A DNA stretch of 64,000 bases from JAGQVA01 sp033764335 (GTDB lineage: Bacteria; Bacteroidota; Bacteroidia; J057). The position numbers and the translations under genes were made by a program. Below the pieces are notes generated by a model. The model saw nothing but the letters and a program-made list of their open reading frames with translations, did no database searches and had not been told where the DNA came from. Each line of letters begins with the position of its first letter. Position 1 is the stretch's first letter. Positions 49,843-59,599 of the stretch are shown here, in pieces. The stretch is taken from NCBI GenBank assembly GCA_033764335.1, contig JANRJC010000001.1, positions 62,001 to 126,000 of the forward strand. Direction: 5' to 3'.

Positions 49843-50724
49843 TTAGACTTCTACCGAAGAATTCCAGGCAATTCCTTCCGCATCAAAGGGAAGGGGTTGC
49901 CATTTTTTATTTTTAAGCACAAACAGTTCTTTGTACCCTATCCGCTGTAATCTGCGGGCAGCTTCGGGAAACTGAGCAATCAGCTCTCCCGGGTGATGGG
50001 AATCCGAACTCAAGGTAACCGGAATATTCATTTGCCAAGCAGCCGAAAGTGCTTCCAGACTTGGATAAGCCTCCGGGAGTTTTTTCTTATAAATGCCTCG
50101 TGTATTCAACTCCAAAATCAATCCTTCGGAAGCCAGCGTCTCAAGAGTCGCCATTAATTCCTGCTGATACCACCGGGCGTTGGTATCAAAAAGTTTCCCG
50201 TTTTCGCTCTGAATTTTAATCTTGTCAATATGGCCGACAATGTTCGGCTTTAGCCGAGTGATCATCATACGGGTAAGTTCAAAATAACGGCAAACGGCTT
50301 TTTGTATATCGTTGTCGAAAATCTCTTTCAGCCCGCGAAGAAATAGCTCGTGTGTTCCGTCAATCTCCCACGGTTCTCCATTGTCAAAAGCATCCACAAA
50401 ATGGATCGAACCGACGATATAATCCAGATTTTTTCGGGAGAATAATTGTGAGTTTTCGTCAAATATCCCAGGAAGGAAGTCCATTTCCATACCCAGATAA
50501 ACTTCAATTCGTCCCTGGTATTTTTGTTTAAAAGCATTTATTTCGGAACAGTATTGTGCAAACCGCTCCAGCTTCATGCTCCAGGGTCGAAAAAAAGGCA
50601 GCGGAGAATGACAGGAAAAACCTAAGGCCACCATTTCGAGTTCAATGGCTGTCTTTACATGATCTTCAGGAGGAAACCGCCCGTCAGAATACTGGGAATG
50701 GCAATGGTAATTGGTCCAGTGCAT
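49843..50724 (-). CDS. PHP-family histidinol-phosphatase-like protein
   Basis: 293 residues from ATG 50724 (a TTG at 50745 is in frame but weaker). PHP metal motifs: TNYHCHSQYSDG (HxH), LGFSCHSPLPF, YLGMEMDFLPG, VGSIHFVD, IVGHIDKIKI and the closing TLSSDSHHPGEL. This is the HisK-type PHP phosphatase, which removes phosphate from histidinol phosphate in histidine synthesis, or a related phosphoesterase. No other his gene is near. The 3' end nearly touches the convergent DUF1573 gene. Confidence 0.82.
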   Translation of the reverse strand: MHWTNYHCHSQYSDGRFPPEDHVKTAIELEMVALGFSCHSPLPFFRPWSMKLERFAQYCSEINAFKQKYQGRIEVYLGMEMDFLPGIFDENSQLFSRKNLDYIVGSIHFVDAFDNGEPWEIDGTHELFLRGLKEIFDNDIQKAVCRYFELTRMMITRLKPNIVGHIDKIKIQSENGKLFDTNARWYQQELMATLETLASEGLILELNTRGIYKKKLPEAYPSLEALSAAWQMNIPVTLSSDSHHPGELIAQFPEAARRLQRIGYKELFVLKNKKWQPLPFDAEGIAWNSSVEV

Positions 50725-50782
50725 CAGGTTAAAATTTCCGGGCAAGGTACGCCACTGGTATAAATTAAATGTAAACTTATTG

Positions 50783-52993
50783 CTATTCCTTTAGTAGTTT
50801 CCGGCAATACGTTTTGTCCTGAAACAAAACCCGCAAAATATATCCTCCTGTAGGAAGGTTTGTCAGGGCATCTATCTCAATATATGGGCTATCTCCGGTT
50901 TTATCCTGCCAACTCCGGATTTTCCTACCCTGCATATCCAGCAATTCGATCTGATATTCTTCGCCGGGGTCGCCCGTTATCTTCAACAAAAACTGATCTT
51001 TGAAGGGTTGCGGGAAAATTTCCACGGCAGTGCTCACATCCGGCCTGCCCTCAACCTCAAGGTAAGGGGAAAAAGAAAATTTGCCATCCGGATTCCGGAA
51101 AACCAACCGGTAATAACTTCGAGCGGAAAAATTATTAGCGTCATACCAAGATTGCGGACCCGGTATTTCAGGCAGTACCACAATTTTTTCAGTTAAAAAC
51201 TCCCCTTCCAGACGCCTTTCAACGGTTACGGAATCCACCCCTGATTCATCCGCCAGTTGCCACTCAATCACAACCGTTTCGTCGGTCAGTCGGGTTGCAT
51301 AAAAACGATCATACAGTAAGGGTAACAGGCTGCCTGCCGATTCTTCCGCTCCTACATCAAACTGCCCGTTAGAAGGAATCGAATTATTAAAAAAATCCTG
51401 ACTCCCCACGTTCAAGCCAAAAACGGTATTCAGTTCCAGCCCCGTATCTTTTAGCGGAGAAGCACTGAGAAGGTTATAGGCATTGAGCGTAAACAAAAGC
51501 GTCGGATCGCCTACCGTCCCGCCCCCTCCGGGATTACTTACTTCTGGGTTTCCTTCAAACCCCACGGGATTCCCGCTGAGCATTTCCTGCCCTTTACCCG
51601 TGCGCCAGGCCGCAAGATTGTTGTACTGATTGGCTCCTTCGGCATAACGATACTGACCCGTCATGGAGTAATATGCATTTCCCCGAAAATCAATATCCGC
51701 CGAATTGCTCGACTTGTCCACCAGGTCAATATTGCCGGAAGTGATAAAAAGATTATTGGCTACCAACACCGAGTCTATTCCCGCCGATACCGACCGGAAA
51801 GCCGCCGGGGTGATTCCCGGCCCGCTGCTCATAAAGATTACATTGTTGTAAATTTTTACATCGGAAAGAATCCCTGACCCTTTCCAGAAATGAATACCAC
51901 CATAGTCATTGTTGCGAGCATCGTTTTGACTGATGTTGTAGCGAAGGGTATTGTTGCGAAGGGGTCTCGCGCCGTTGTATTCAGCGAGGAGAAAACCCGC
52001 TCCGTCATTGTCATGAGAATAGCAGTATTGGATTACCGATTCGGTACAGCCTCCGTCGAGGTCAAATCCACCCCCGTCTTTGGTAGAGCCTGTTTTGTTG
52101 TGGTGGGATTCACAAAACTGAATAACCCCTTTGTGCGAATCCCATATCCATATACCAACCGGGCCGCCACCGTTGTAATAATTTTCGGCTCCGTTGTTGT
52201 ATGCCTGACAATATTCGATAATTACCCCATCTGTATTTCCTACCACAATCCCATTGCCGGTATGAGCCGTATTTTTCCCAATCTGGCCGGGGTTATCGTA
52301 AGCCATGCAATGAGCGATATAGATATTGTGATGAGGGTGTCCGGTGGGCAGGACTTTTCCGAGGACACCGATGCCGTAATCCCCATTGTCGTGCAGAACG
52401 GCATGCGTGATTTCGATATTGCGATATCCGGAATCTGAAAAAACAGGATCCGAAAGAATGGTAATTCCTCCCCGATTAAAACCACTTACTTCGACCTCAT
52501 GAATAGAGATGTAATCGTAGGCCTGGGTAGAATTCAGAATAGAATAAAAAAGGATACCATGATTATCATTCAGGGCGCGTCCGGCTCCGAGAACGTTCAG
52601 CGCATGAATATTGAATCCGGCACAGTTCATTACTTCAATTCCGTTGCCTGTACCTGCCTGAATCGTCGCACGCCCGGTGCCGTAACTACTCAGGGTCAAA
52701 GGAGCTGCGGCCGTACCACAGTTAGTTCCGGAGAAGGAAAGTGTTCCGGGAAAATTTTGCCCTCCTTCAAAAAGAATACTGTCTCCAGGCAAAAACGGCT
52801 GGCTATTGACAAAAGCGATTGTTTTCCACGGAGTTAGAGCAGAGGTACCGGGATTGGAATCCAAACCCGATGGGCTGATATAATAGGTTGTAGCCATTGC
52901 CGGGGATAAAACCTGTAAAAAAATTAAAAGTAAAAGACCTATCCCTGTTTGAGTTGACAAACGACTACAAAAGAACGGTAGAAAAACCTTCAT
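50783..52993 (-). CDS. Secreted right-handed parallel beta-helix protein with T9SS tail
   Basis: 736 residues. Signal peptide (hydrophobic GIGLLLLIFLQVL, cleavage near AMA) then YYISPSGLDSNPGT and PWKTIAFVNSQPFLPGDSIL, the usual start of pectate-lyase-like beta-helix proteins. About 15 PbH1-type coils follow (YISIHEVEVSGFNRGGITIL, VIIEYCQAYNNGAEN, VIQYCYSHDNDGAGFLLAEY). A FN3-like domain (about 560-640) and a Por-secretion tail (VEIFPQPFKDQFLLKITG, LPTGGYILRVL) end the protein. A polysaccharide-binding or degrading role is likely, but no lyase catalytic motif can be fixed. Confidence 0.88.
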   Translation of the reverse strand: MKVFLPFFCSRLSTQTGIGLLLLIFLQVLSPAMATTYYISPSGLDSNPGTSALTPWKTIAFVNSQPFLPGDSILFEGGQNFPGTLSFSGTNCGTAAAPLTLSSYGTGRATIQAGTGNGIEVMNCAGFNIHALNVLGAGRALNDNHGILFYSILNSTQAYDYISIHEVEVSGFNRGGITILSDPVFSDSGYRNIEITHAVLHDNGDYGIGVLGKVLPTGHPHHNIYIAHCMAYDNPGQIGKNTAHTGNGIVVGNTDGVIIEYCQAYNNGAENYYNGGGPVGIWIWDSHKGVIQFCESHHNKTGSTKDGGGFDLDGGCTESVIQYCYSHDNDGAGFLLAEYNGARPLRNNTLRYNISQNDARNNDYGGIHFWKGSGILSDVKIYNNVIFMSSGPGITPAAFRSVSAGIDSVLVANNLFITSGNIDLVDKSSNSADIDFRGNAYYSMTGQYRYAEGANQYNNLAAWRTGKGQEMLSGNPVGFEGNPEVSNPGGGGTVGDPTLLFTLNAYNLLSASPLKDTGLELNTVFGLNVGSQDFFNNSIPSNGQFDVGAEESAGSLLPLLYDRFYATRLTDETVVIEWQLADESGVDSVTVERRLEGEFLTEKIVVLPEIPGPQSWYDANNFSARSYYRLVFRNPDGKFSFSPYLEVEGRPDVSTAVEIFPQPFKDQFLLKITGDPGEEYQIELLDMQGRKIRSWQDKTGDSPYIEIDALTNLPTGGYILRVLFQDKTYCRKLLKE

Positions 52994-53021
52994 TTTGAAT
53001 TATGTCTTATAAAAAGAAAAC

Positions 53022-53054
53022 TGCGACGACCTCAATTTTGTTGAAATCGTCGCA
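53022..53054 (-). terminator. Hairpin downstream of the thioredoxin-family gene
   Basis: Perfect 8-bp stem (tgcgacga 53022-53029 and tcgtcgca 53047-53054) with an inner 4-bp stem (tcaa/ttga), 16 bases after the stop of the minus-strand gene. On that strand it is followed by gttttctttttat, a T-rich tail. Confidence 0.75.
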
Positions 53055-53070
53055 AACATTTTTAGGCAGA

Positions 53071-54516
53071 TCAACGATCCTGATCATAAGGCATTTTCAG
53101 AGCCTCCTCCAGTTGCGCTTCGATGTCTTTTCCACTGGGGCGGCTGGGGTTGGAATGGGCAATGGTGCCGTCTCGGTTAATCATAAAATATTTCGGAATA
53201 GCTTTTACCCCATACTGAGTCGGAACTTCGGAGTTGCCGCCCTGAGAGAAAAGTAATACCCCCTGAATATCATCCTCTTTTACAGCATTCCGCCAGGCGG
53301 CCTCGTCGTCATCAATAGAAATATAAACAAACACAACATCTTTTCCCCGGTAAAGGCTGCTCAGTCTTTTGGATGCGGGCATTTCACGGCGGCAGGGGCC
53401 ACACCAGCTTGCCCAAAAATCGAGGTAAACAACTTTGCCGCGAAAATCATTAAGCGAAACACGAGCACCATTGATGTCCAACAACGAGAACTCCGGCGCC
53501 GGTTGTCCGGGTGCGAGCAACATTGCCTGGTCGTAGATCGGTTTTAGGATTTTGGAATAATCCCCTTTCTGGTCAGAAGCGACAAACGCGGCATACATGC
53601 CTTCAACAATCAGCGGATTGCCATATTCAAGGATGTCTTTCAGCATAGAAGCTTGAACCAGGAGACGCGATTCCCCCTGAAGGATAGAAGTGACAAACTG
53701 ATATTCCTGTGAAAATTTTTCCTCTGGCTTAGGTTCCTTTTCTACATTTGCATATTGCGCCGCCATTTTCCAGGAGATATAGTTCTGTACAAAACTGATA
53801 TATTCCGGAATAGAAGCCGCCCGATCATTCATCACGCGGATTTCGCCGAGGAAATCGTAATAGTTTTTGGACAGAGTTACTTCCGACAGATCCTTTTTGG
53901 CCAGATAGGCATGATAGGAAGGAAATTGCATCAGGCGATTGGCACGGACATAAAGGCTCCGGTCGGCGGCATAGTTCATAAAAGCCTCGGATAGTTTATG
54001 GCTTTTGGCAAAATCGGAAAGGAAACTCACCTGGCTGTTGTAGGTACGGTTTATCCATGCAGCATACTCCAGTTCTAGGCCTTCTTTGATGAGGTTTTGG
54101 GCTTCATCTTCCAAACCCTCATCTTCAAATTTGAGGAAATATTTTGCGAGGCAATTGGAGGCATCCACACCCGGTCCATCTCCTTTGTAGGTTATTGTTT
54201 CATCAAATTTTTCCGGATTGAGGCTCAGCGAAATATTGTCGCCCGGGTGAATAAACATCGCGGTCTGCTCCCGTCCGTGACTAAAATTGGCAGCTACCGG
54301 GCTTGCGAGTTGAAAACTCATTTGAAATTTACCTTCCTCATCCAGAGTTGCTTTGGTAGAAACGGGTCTGTCCACGAGGAGATTGGGATAATAATAAACG
54401 GATACGGTCTTACCTGCGGGATTTTCTATTTTCCCGGAAACGGTCACCGTCCCCTGCGCAAAAGCTGCACTAATGGAAAAAAGAACCCATAAAAGGCCTA
54501 AAACATAATTTTTCAT
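53071..54516 (-). CDS. TlpA/ResA-type thioredoxin-fold protein with DUF4369-like N-terminus
   Basis: 481 residues. Signal peptide (MKNYVLGLLWVLFSISAAFA). The N-terminal ~100 residues (TVTVSGKIENPAGKTVSVYY, GKFQMSFQLASP) resemble the DUF4369 beta domain, the middle is helical, and residues about 345-480 are a thioredoxin domain with APEFSLLDINGARVSL, FWASWCGPCRREMP (redox WCGPC) and YGVKAIPKYFMINRDG (cis-Pro). Acts in the periplasm in disulphide reduction or cytochrome maturation. Common in Bacteroidota. A terminator follows. Confidence 0.92.
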   Translation of the reverse strand: MKNYVLGLLWVLFSISAAFAQGTVTVSGKIENPAGKTVSVYYYPNLLVDRPVSTKATLDEEGKFQMSFQLASPVAANFSHGREQTAMFIHPGDNISLSLNPEKFDETITYKGDGPGVDASNCLAKYFLKFEDEGLEDEAQNLIKEGLELEYAAWINRTYNSQVSFLSDFAKSHKLSEAFMNYAADRSLYVRANRLMQFPSYHAYLAKKDLSEVTLSKNYYDFLGEIRVMNDRAASIPEYISFVQNYISWKMAAQYANVEKEPKPEEKFSQEYQFVTSILQGESRLLVQASMLKDILEYGNPLIVEGMYAAFVASDQKGDYSKILKPIYDQAMLLAPGQPAPEFSLLDINGARVSLNDFRGKVVYLDFWASWCGPCRREMPASKRLSSLYRGKDVVFVYISIDDDEAAWRNAVKEDDIQGVLLFSQGGNSEVPTQYGVKAIPKYFMINRDGTIAHSNPSRPSGKDIEAQLEEALKMPYDQDR

Positions 54517-54631
54517 ACGCCAGATAAATTTAGGGTTATAGATGAATCAAAGTATCAGGTCTGTTAGTTTAGTTACGGATAAGTGTATATCTTGTCAACG
54601 GGTTTAAAGGCTAAAAATACACATTTGACAG

Positions 54632-54913
54632 ATGAAAACCTACAATGAACAGGAAGCCGCCGACCAACTTAAGACCTTATCCGGCTGGAAATTTCGCAAT
54701 AACGGAATTGAAAAACAGTATAAATTCAAAGATTTTACAGCGGCATTTGGGTTTATGGCACAAGTAGCGATCCTCGCCGAAAAAGCCAATCATCATCCCG
54801 AATGGAGCAATGTCTATAACCGTGTAGAAATCCGCCTGAGTACCCATGATGCCGGCGGGCTGACTGACAAAGATTTTTCGCTGGCAAACGCTATCAACCA
54901 ATTGACCTATTAA
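54632..54913 (+). CDS. Pterin-4a-carbinolamine dehydratase
   Basis: 93 residues, full length for the PCD/DCoH family (~95). The signature is intact: FKDFTAAFGFMAQVAILAEK, NHHPEWSNVYNRVEIRLSTHD (EKANHHPEW catalytic His pair and Asp) and LTDKDFSLANAI. It dehydrates 4a-hydroxytetrahydropterin during pterin recycling, usually for aromatic amino acid hydroxylases, which are not in the window. It is 16 bases before dut and likely shares its transcript. Confidence 0.93.
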   Translation: MKTYNEQEAADQLKTLSGWKFRNNGIEKQYKFKDFTAAFGFMAQVAILAEKANHHPEWSNVYNRVEIRLSTHDAGGLTDKDFSLANAINQLTY

Positions 54914-54929
54914 TCCGGATTGTAGAGAT

Positions 54930-55364
54930 ATGATTAGCCTAAAAATCATCAACCGCTCCGATAACCCGCTACCTCATTATGCGACAGATTTGTCGGCAGG
55001 GATGGATTTATATGCCAATAATGATGACCCGATTGTGCTTCATTCTTTGGAAAGAGCCATGGTTCCTACCGGGATATTTATCGAATTACCGCCGGGATAT
55101 GAAGCCCAAGTGCGCCCCCGAAGCGGCCTCGCCATCAAACACGGAATCAGCATGGTCAATTCTCCCGGTACGATTGACGCCGACTACCGGGGAGAACTCC
55201 GGGTTATCCTTGTCAATCTGAGTAATACCCCTTTCACCATTCAAAAAGGCGAAAGGATCGCACAAATGGTCATTGCCCGGCACGAAACCGTAACATGGGA
55301 AGAAGTGCAGGTATTATCCGAGACAAAAAGAGGCAGCGGAGGTTTTGGACATACAGGGAAATAA
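54930..55364 (+). CDS. dut: dUTP diphosphatase
   Basis: 144 residues. All five dUTPase motifs are seen: YATDLSAGMDLYA, VRPRSGLAIKHGI, NSPGTIDADYRGELRVILVN (uracil pocket), KGERIAQMVIARH and the C-terminal arm TKRGSGGFGHTGK. It hydrolyses dUTP to dUMP, keeping uracil out of DNA and feeding thymidylate synthesis. Length is typical for the trimeric form. The order dut, TPR lipoprotein, DUF4292 protein, EnvC is shared by many Bacteroidota. Confidence 0.97.
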   Translation: MISLKIINRSDNPLPHYATDLSAGMDLYANNDDPIVLHSLERAMVPTGIFIELPPGYEAQVRPRSGLAIKHGISMVNSPGTIDADYRGELRVILVNLSNTPFTIQKGERIAQMVIARHETVTWEEVQVLSETKRGSGGFGHTGK

Positions 55365-55379
55365 TGCTAATTTATAGCC

Positions 55380-57104
55380 ATGAGGAATTTGATTTTTAAG
55401 CTGGGAATCATCACACTTCTGATGAGTTTTTTTGCCTGCAAAGGCACACAACCGACGGCCAATAATACACCTCCGGTTCCACCGGACAATAAAGGGAGTG
55501 CTTCCGGACTCCAGGTGGAGCAGTTGTATGTAGAGGCATGTACCCAACTGATGCGCGGCGATTACACCGCCGCCGAAGGGCTATTTGAAGAAGTCCTGAG
55601 CAAAGACCCTGATAACCATGCTGCGATGTACAATATTGGCCGCCTGGCTATGGAAAAAAGAGATTATAGCCGCGCCATCAGCTATGCAAAACTCGCCATT
55701 GAAAAGGAATCCGAAAATTACTGGTATTACAACCTCCTTCAAAAAGCCTATGAGTTTAAAGGTGATTATGCAAATTCGGTCGGTGTACAGGAATCTATTG
55801 TAAAAAAATTCCCTCAACGGTTTGAAGACCGCCTGCGACTGGCCGAACTTTACCTCCAAAACAATGAAACCGAAAAGGCCATCAACCAACTTTTATCTAT
55901 TGAAGCCCAAACCGGTCCCAATGAGGAAACCACCCTCCGCAAATATCAGATCTACGACCGCAGCAAACAGTATGAGAATGCCGTTATGGCTGCACAGACA
56001 CTCATAGATATAAATGAAGATGAACCGCGGTATTATCAGTTGAAAATCGAAGCCTATCAAAAACTGGGACAGACTGAGGCTGCCATTAAAACAATGGAAC
56101 AACTACTCGAAAAAGACCCTGACAATGGCTTTGCGCTTCTATCACTTGCCGAATATTATAAGTCTGTTAATCAACTGGAAAAATCGGACAGCTATCTCTT
56201 TCGCGCTTTTCAAAATCCGGAAATTGACCCGGAATTTAAAATGACCCTTATCAGCGGACTGCTTGAGTATGTGGAAGGAGAACCGGAAATTTTGCCCCGT
56301 ATAAAAACCCTTTCTTCGATTTTTAATCAGACACATCCCGGCTCGGCTAAAGCCTATTCCATTCAGGGTAAACTCTTGTTTTTAGAGCATAAAATTGATT
56401 CGGCAAGAGTTTATTATCGAAAATCCCTTGATATAGAACCGGCCAATACCGCAGCATGGATGGATTTGATTGAAACTTCTCTCGAAGAAGAAAATTATGA
56501 GCGCCTGTATGAGGACTCGGAAGAAGCCCTTGATTATTTCCCCAACCAGGAACGATTTCTTTTTTTTAATGGCATTTCGGCTTCTTATACCGGCAAATAC
56601 GCCCAGGCCATCAGAGCCTTTGAAAAAATCAAAAAAACCAGTTCTTCCGACAACGAAATGATGGCACAGGTGTATTCCGAATTGGGAAAAATCTATCATC
56701 AGCAGGAAAATTACGCCGACTCAGATCTGAATTATGAAAAAGCCATTTCCCTCACCCCGGAGGATCCCTATATACTCAACAACTACGCTTATTACCTTTC
56801 ACTGCGGGGAGAAAAATTGACTCAGGCAAAAACCTATGCAGAGAAAGCCCTGAAAATCAATCCCGACCAGGTTTCCTACCAGGATACTTATGCCTGGATT
56901 TTGTATCAGCAGGGCGACTATACGGAAGCCGCCAAATGGCTGGGGAAAGCAACCGCCACAGCAAATTCACCCGTAATATTTGAGCATTACGGTGATGCCC
57001 TGTTGAAACTAGGACGTAAGGATGAGGCCGTAGAACAATGGAAAAGGGCCCAACAAAAAGGTGCGACAGAGCTTAATATTGAAACCAAGTTATTGGGACA
57101 TTGA
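55380..57104 (+). CDS. TPR-repeat lipoprotein
   Basis: 574 residues. Leader ends LLMSFFAC, a lipobox. After a Pro/Asn-rich tether come about 12 tetratricopeptide repeats with the W-LG-Y-A-F-A-P pattern (for example AMYNIGRLAMEKRDYSRAIS, PYILNNYAYYLSLRGEKLTQ, QDTYAWILYQQGDYTEAAKW). It is a scaffold for protein contacts on the periplasmic side of a membrane. It lies 15 bases after dut and 74 bases before the DUF4292 gene in a conserved cluster with EnvC; a role in envelope assembly is likely but unproven. Confidence 0.88.
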   Translation: MRNLIFKLGIITLLMSFFACKGTQPTANNTPPVPPDNKGSASGLQVEQLYVEACTQLMRGDYTAAEGLFEEVLSKDPDNHAAMYNIGRLAMEKRDYSRAISYAKLAIEKESENYWYYNLLQKAYEFKGDYANSVGVQESIVKKFPQRFEDRLRLAELYLQNNETEKAINQLLSIEAQTGPNEETTLRKYQIYDRSKQYENAVMAAQTLIDINEDEPRYYQLKIEAYQKLGQTEAAIKTMEQLLEKDPDNGFALLSLAEYYKSVNQLEKSDSYLFRAFQNPEIDPEFKMTLISGLLEYVEGEPEILPRIKTLSSIFNQTHPGSAKAYSIQGKLLFLEHKIDSARVYYRKSLDIEPANTAAWMDLIETSLEEENYERLYEDSEEALDYFPNQERFLFFNGISASYTGKYAQAIRAFEKIKKTSSSDNEMMAQVYSELGKIYHQQENYADSDLNYEKAISLTPEDPYILNNYAYYLSLRGEKLTQAKTYAEKALKINPDQVSYQDTYAWILYQQGDYTEAAKWLGKATATANSPVIFEHYGDALLKLGRKDEAVEQWKRAQQKGATELNIETKLLGH

Positions 57105-57178
57105 TTATATTTGCGCCTTTGAGCAAATTTAGCATACAATTTGCAGTTTCAGGATGCAACCCACAGATCCCTAACTAA

Positions 57179-57961
57179 ATGGTTATCCGAGTTTATTTTT
57201 TCTGGTGGAGTCTGATTTTCATGCTACTGACTTTTGGCGCATGTAAAGGAATCAAAAATACCACAGACGCAGATAGTGAAGGCAAAGGATGGAGAGCCGT
57301 TCTCAGTAAAACAGAATCCGAAAAGGTTCAGTTTGAGGAACTGAGCATTTCGGGCAGGGCAATTCTCACGATTCCGAAGGCAAATATTGACGGGATGAGC
57401 GTCCAATACCGGATATTCATGGCTAAAGACAGTCTCATCATGATCCGGGTTTCCAAAATTATCGAAGCCGCCCGCATACTCATTACTCGCGATTCGGTAT
57501 TTGTACTGGATAAAATCAACAAAACGTATATCGCCTGCGACTACCAAATAGCCAAAGAATATACCGGCTTGGACGCAGATTTTTCATTGTTACAGGATTT
57601 ACTACTGGGCAACTATCACCCTATTCCAGAGAAACTTATCGCCGATAAAAAAGTTTCCAATCCCCGGACTTTCAGGGGTACGGAATCAGGAACGGATTTT
57701 GCTTATTCAATTGATACAAAGATTCATAAGGTCGTTATAATTGAAGCAAAAAACGCTTTAAAAAATCAGGAATCGCAGATAAATTACCAGGACTTTGAGG
57801 TAAACGGCGGAACCGAGATTCCGATGACCGCAACGGTTTCGGTCTCTTCGCCTGAGCCACTTTCCTTTGAGTTCCAACACAAAAAAGTTCAGATAAATCC
57901 CGGCGACGCCTCTTTTGTCCTGGGTTCGGTTGAAAATTATGAGCAAAGGACGTGTAAATAG
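57179..57961 (+). CDS. DUF4292 lipoprotein (LolB/LolA-like fold)
   Basis: 260 residues. Lipobox in LLTFGAC. The body is one beta-sheet half-barrel of the DUF4292 type: FEELSISGRAILTIP, SVQYRIFMAKDSLIMIRVS, DSVFVLDKINKTYIACDYQI and IPMTATVSVSSPEPLSFEFQ. The fold recalls LolA/LolB, which carry lipoproteins. The next gene, EnvC, starts 1 base after its stop, so both are made together, and dut and the TPR lipoprotein are just upstream, a common grouping in this phylum. Function is unproven. Confidence 0.85.
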   Translation: MVIRVYFFWWSLIFMLLTFGACKGIKNTTDADSEGKGWRAVLSKTESEKVQFEELSISGRAILTIPKANIDGMSVQYRIFMAKDSLIMIRVSKIIEAARILITRDSVFVLDKINKTYIACDYQIAKEYTGLDADFSLLQDLLLGNYHPIPEKLIADKKVSNPRTFRGTESGTDFAYSIDTKIHKVVIIEAKNALKNQESQINYQDFEVNGGTEIPMTATVSVSSPEPLSFEFQHKKVQINPGDASFVLGSVENYEQRTCK

Positions 57962-57962
57962 A

Positions 57963-59135
57963 ATGGGGAAATATTTCCTTTTTATCGGGGTAATACTCTT
58001 ACCCGGAATTCTGTTTGCCCAAGAGATTTCCGAACGGCAGGAGATCATGGATCAGCTTCGCCTCACCGACCAGTTACTCGCCGAAACCGAAAAAAATCGC
58101 GAAAAAACGGTTAATGAACTCCAACTTCTTAATCAGCAAATTTCACTCAGAGAACAACTCATAGACATCCTCAACGCAGAAATCATCCTTCAAACCGAAG
58201 AAATTGAGGAATTAAATGAGATCATCTGCCAGATGGAAGAAGACGCAAAGCAGATTATGGATACCTACGCCAAAACGGCAAGGCTTACCTACAAATCTTT
58301 TGATCGGGATAATTTTTTTCTTTCCATCCTCACTTCAGGAAGTATTTCTGAAGCCTATTACCGGGCACAGTACTTCCAGCAATTTAGCCGTTACCGCCAG
58401 CAACAGATTAGGATGATCAAACAGACGCAAAAGTTTCTGGCAAATAAAAGCACGGATTTGCAGGAAAGCATCGTCGAAAATGAGCGATTATTGGATGAAA
58501 AATACCTCGAAATCGCCCGTCTGCACATGGCAAAAGGGAAACATACAAACTATTACGCGGCAGTAAGGCCCCGCGAAAAAAATTACCGAAAATCCGTTTC
58601 ACAACAACAGGCTACCGTCAAAACCCAAATCCGAAAAACAGAAACCAAAGGAAATATTCAGCAGACTTCCTACGTAGCAGAGGATGCAACCGGGGCAGCA
58701 GAACTCGATTATGCCAAGTCTTTTGTGAAAAACAAAGGCGCTCTCGCCTGGCCGGTTCCTGCTGAAAAAGGAATTGTTATCGGCAAATTTGGCAAAACCG
58801 AAGACCCCTTTGGCAACAAAATCCAGAACGAAGGCATTTATATCCGGACCCCTAAAGGGCAAAAGGTAATAACCGTATATACCGGCATTGTTACGGGAGT
58901 AAAACAATTGCCCATGAACGGCGGAGTGATGGTCATCATCGAACACGGTCAGTACCGCACCGTCTATGCCAACCTGGAAGAAAGTTTTGTTACCGAAGGC
59001 CAGAAGGTCAGCGCGAGTGATGAAATCGGTATTGTAAAAACAGACAAACGTTCGGGCGAGACCATTCTTAATTTCCTTATTTACAAGGAACCTGATACTT
59101 TCATGGATCCGGAGCGGTGGATGATCCGCCCATGA
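57963..59135 (+). CDS. EnvC-like murein hydrolase activator (degenerate M23)
   Basis: 390 residues from ATG 57963 (the frame opens at 57915 but MGKYFLFIGVILLPGILFAQ is a clear signal peptide). A long coiled coil (about 25-185) is followed by a LytM-type domain (about 265-390: GALAWPVPAEKGIVIGKFGK, EGIYIRTPKGQKVITVYTGI, VMVIIEHGQYRTVYANLEE). No zinc-binding His set is visible, as is normal for EnvC, which activates amidases through the coiled coil at division. It sits one base after the DUF4292 gene. Its last 35 bases overlap the convergent GNAT gene. Confidence 0.9.
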   Translation: MGKYFLFIGVILLPGILFAQEISERQEIMDQLRLTDQLLAETEKNREKTVNELQLLNQQISLREQLIDILNAEIILQTEEIEELNEIICQMEEDAKQIMDTYAKTARLTYKSFDRDNFFLSILTSGSISEAYYRAQYFQQFSRYRQQQIRMIKQTQKFLANKSTDLQESIVENERLLDEKYLEIARLHMAKGKHTNYYAAVRPREKNYRKSVSQQQATVKTQIRKTETKGNIQQTSYVAEDATGAAELDYAKSFVKNKGALAWPVPAEKGIVIGKFGKTEDPFGNKIQNEGIYIRTPKGQKVITVYTGIVTGVKQLPMNGGVMVIIEHGQYRTVYANLEESFVTEGQKVSASDEIGIVKTDKRSGETILNFLIYKEPDTFMDPERWMIRP

Positions 59136-59595
59136 TTTTTTCATAAAACCTTATACCGGGTGTAGGATTTTGATTATAACGGGCAATCTCGTAAAAACCT
59201 TCCGCCTGATATAGCTTATGCGCTGAAAACATCCACGGATGGGTATCCAGTCTCATTGTATGATACCCTGCGATTACCGCAATTTCCACCAGCCGTTTTA
59301 TCAATGAAGTGCCTATTCCTTTTCCCCGAAAGACAGGGCTGACAAACATTCGCTTCATCTCGCAGACTCCGGTTTCCAAGGGTTGATAGGCAATACAACC
59401 TGCTACCTGCTGCTCATAAAGTGCAAGCAACAGACTTCCCGCCGGAGGCGCATATTTTCCCGGCAAACTCTCTAATTCTGCCTGAAAATTTCCCAATGCA
59501 GCATCGTAATTGCGGATGGCTGCGTATTCGGTAAAAAGCAATTTTATTTGCTCAATCCTCTTATCCGAATCTGCGGGAACAATCTCGATCATCAA
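59101..59595 (-). CDS. GNAT-family N-acetyltransferase
   Basis: 164 residues. GNAT core: VAGCIAYQPLETGVCEMKRM (strand 4), FVSPVFRGKGIGTSLIKRLV (pyrophosphate-binding R/Q-x-x-G-x-G/A), then GYHTMRLDTHPWMFSAHKLY and EGFYEIARYN. It transfers acetyl from acetyl-CoA to an amine, and the target is unknown. It is the last gene of the minus-strand run that begins with the pyrimidine degradation genes, 4 bases after the DoxX-like gene, so it is probably read with them. Its 3' end overlaps envC by 35 bases. Confidence 0.85.
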   Translation of the reverse strand: MMIEIVPADSDKRIEQIKLLFTEYAAIRNYDAALGNFQAELESLPGKYAPPAGSLLLALYEQQVAGCIAYQPLETGVCEMKRMFVSPVFRGKGIGTSLIKRLVEIAVIAGYHTMRLDTHPWMFSAHKLYQAEGFYEIARYNQNPTPGIRFYEKIMGGSSTAPDP

Positions 59596-59599
59596 TGGC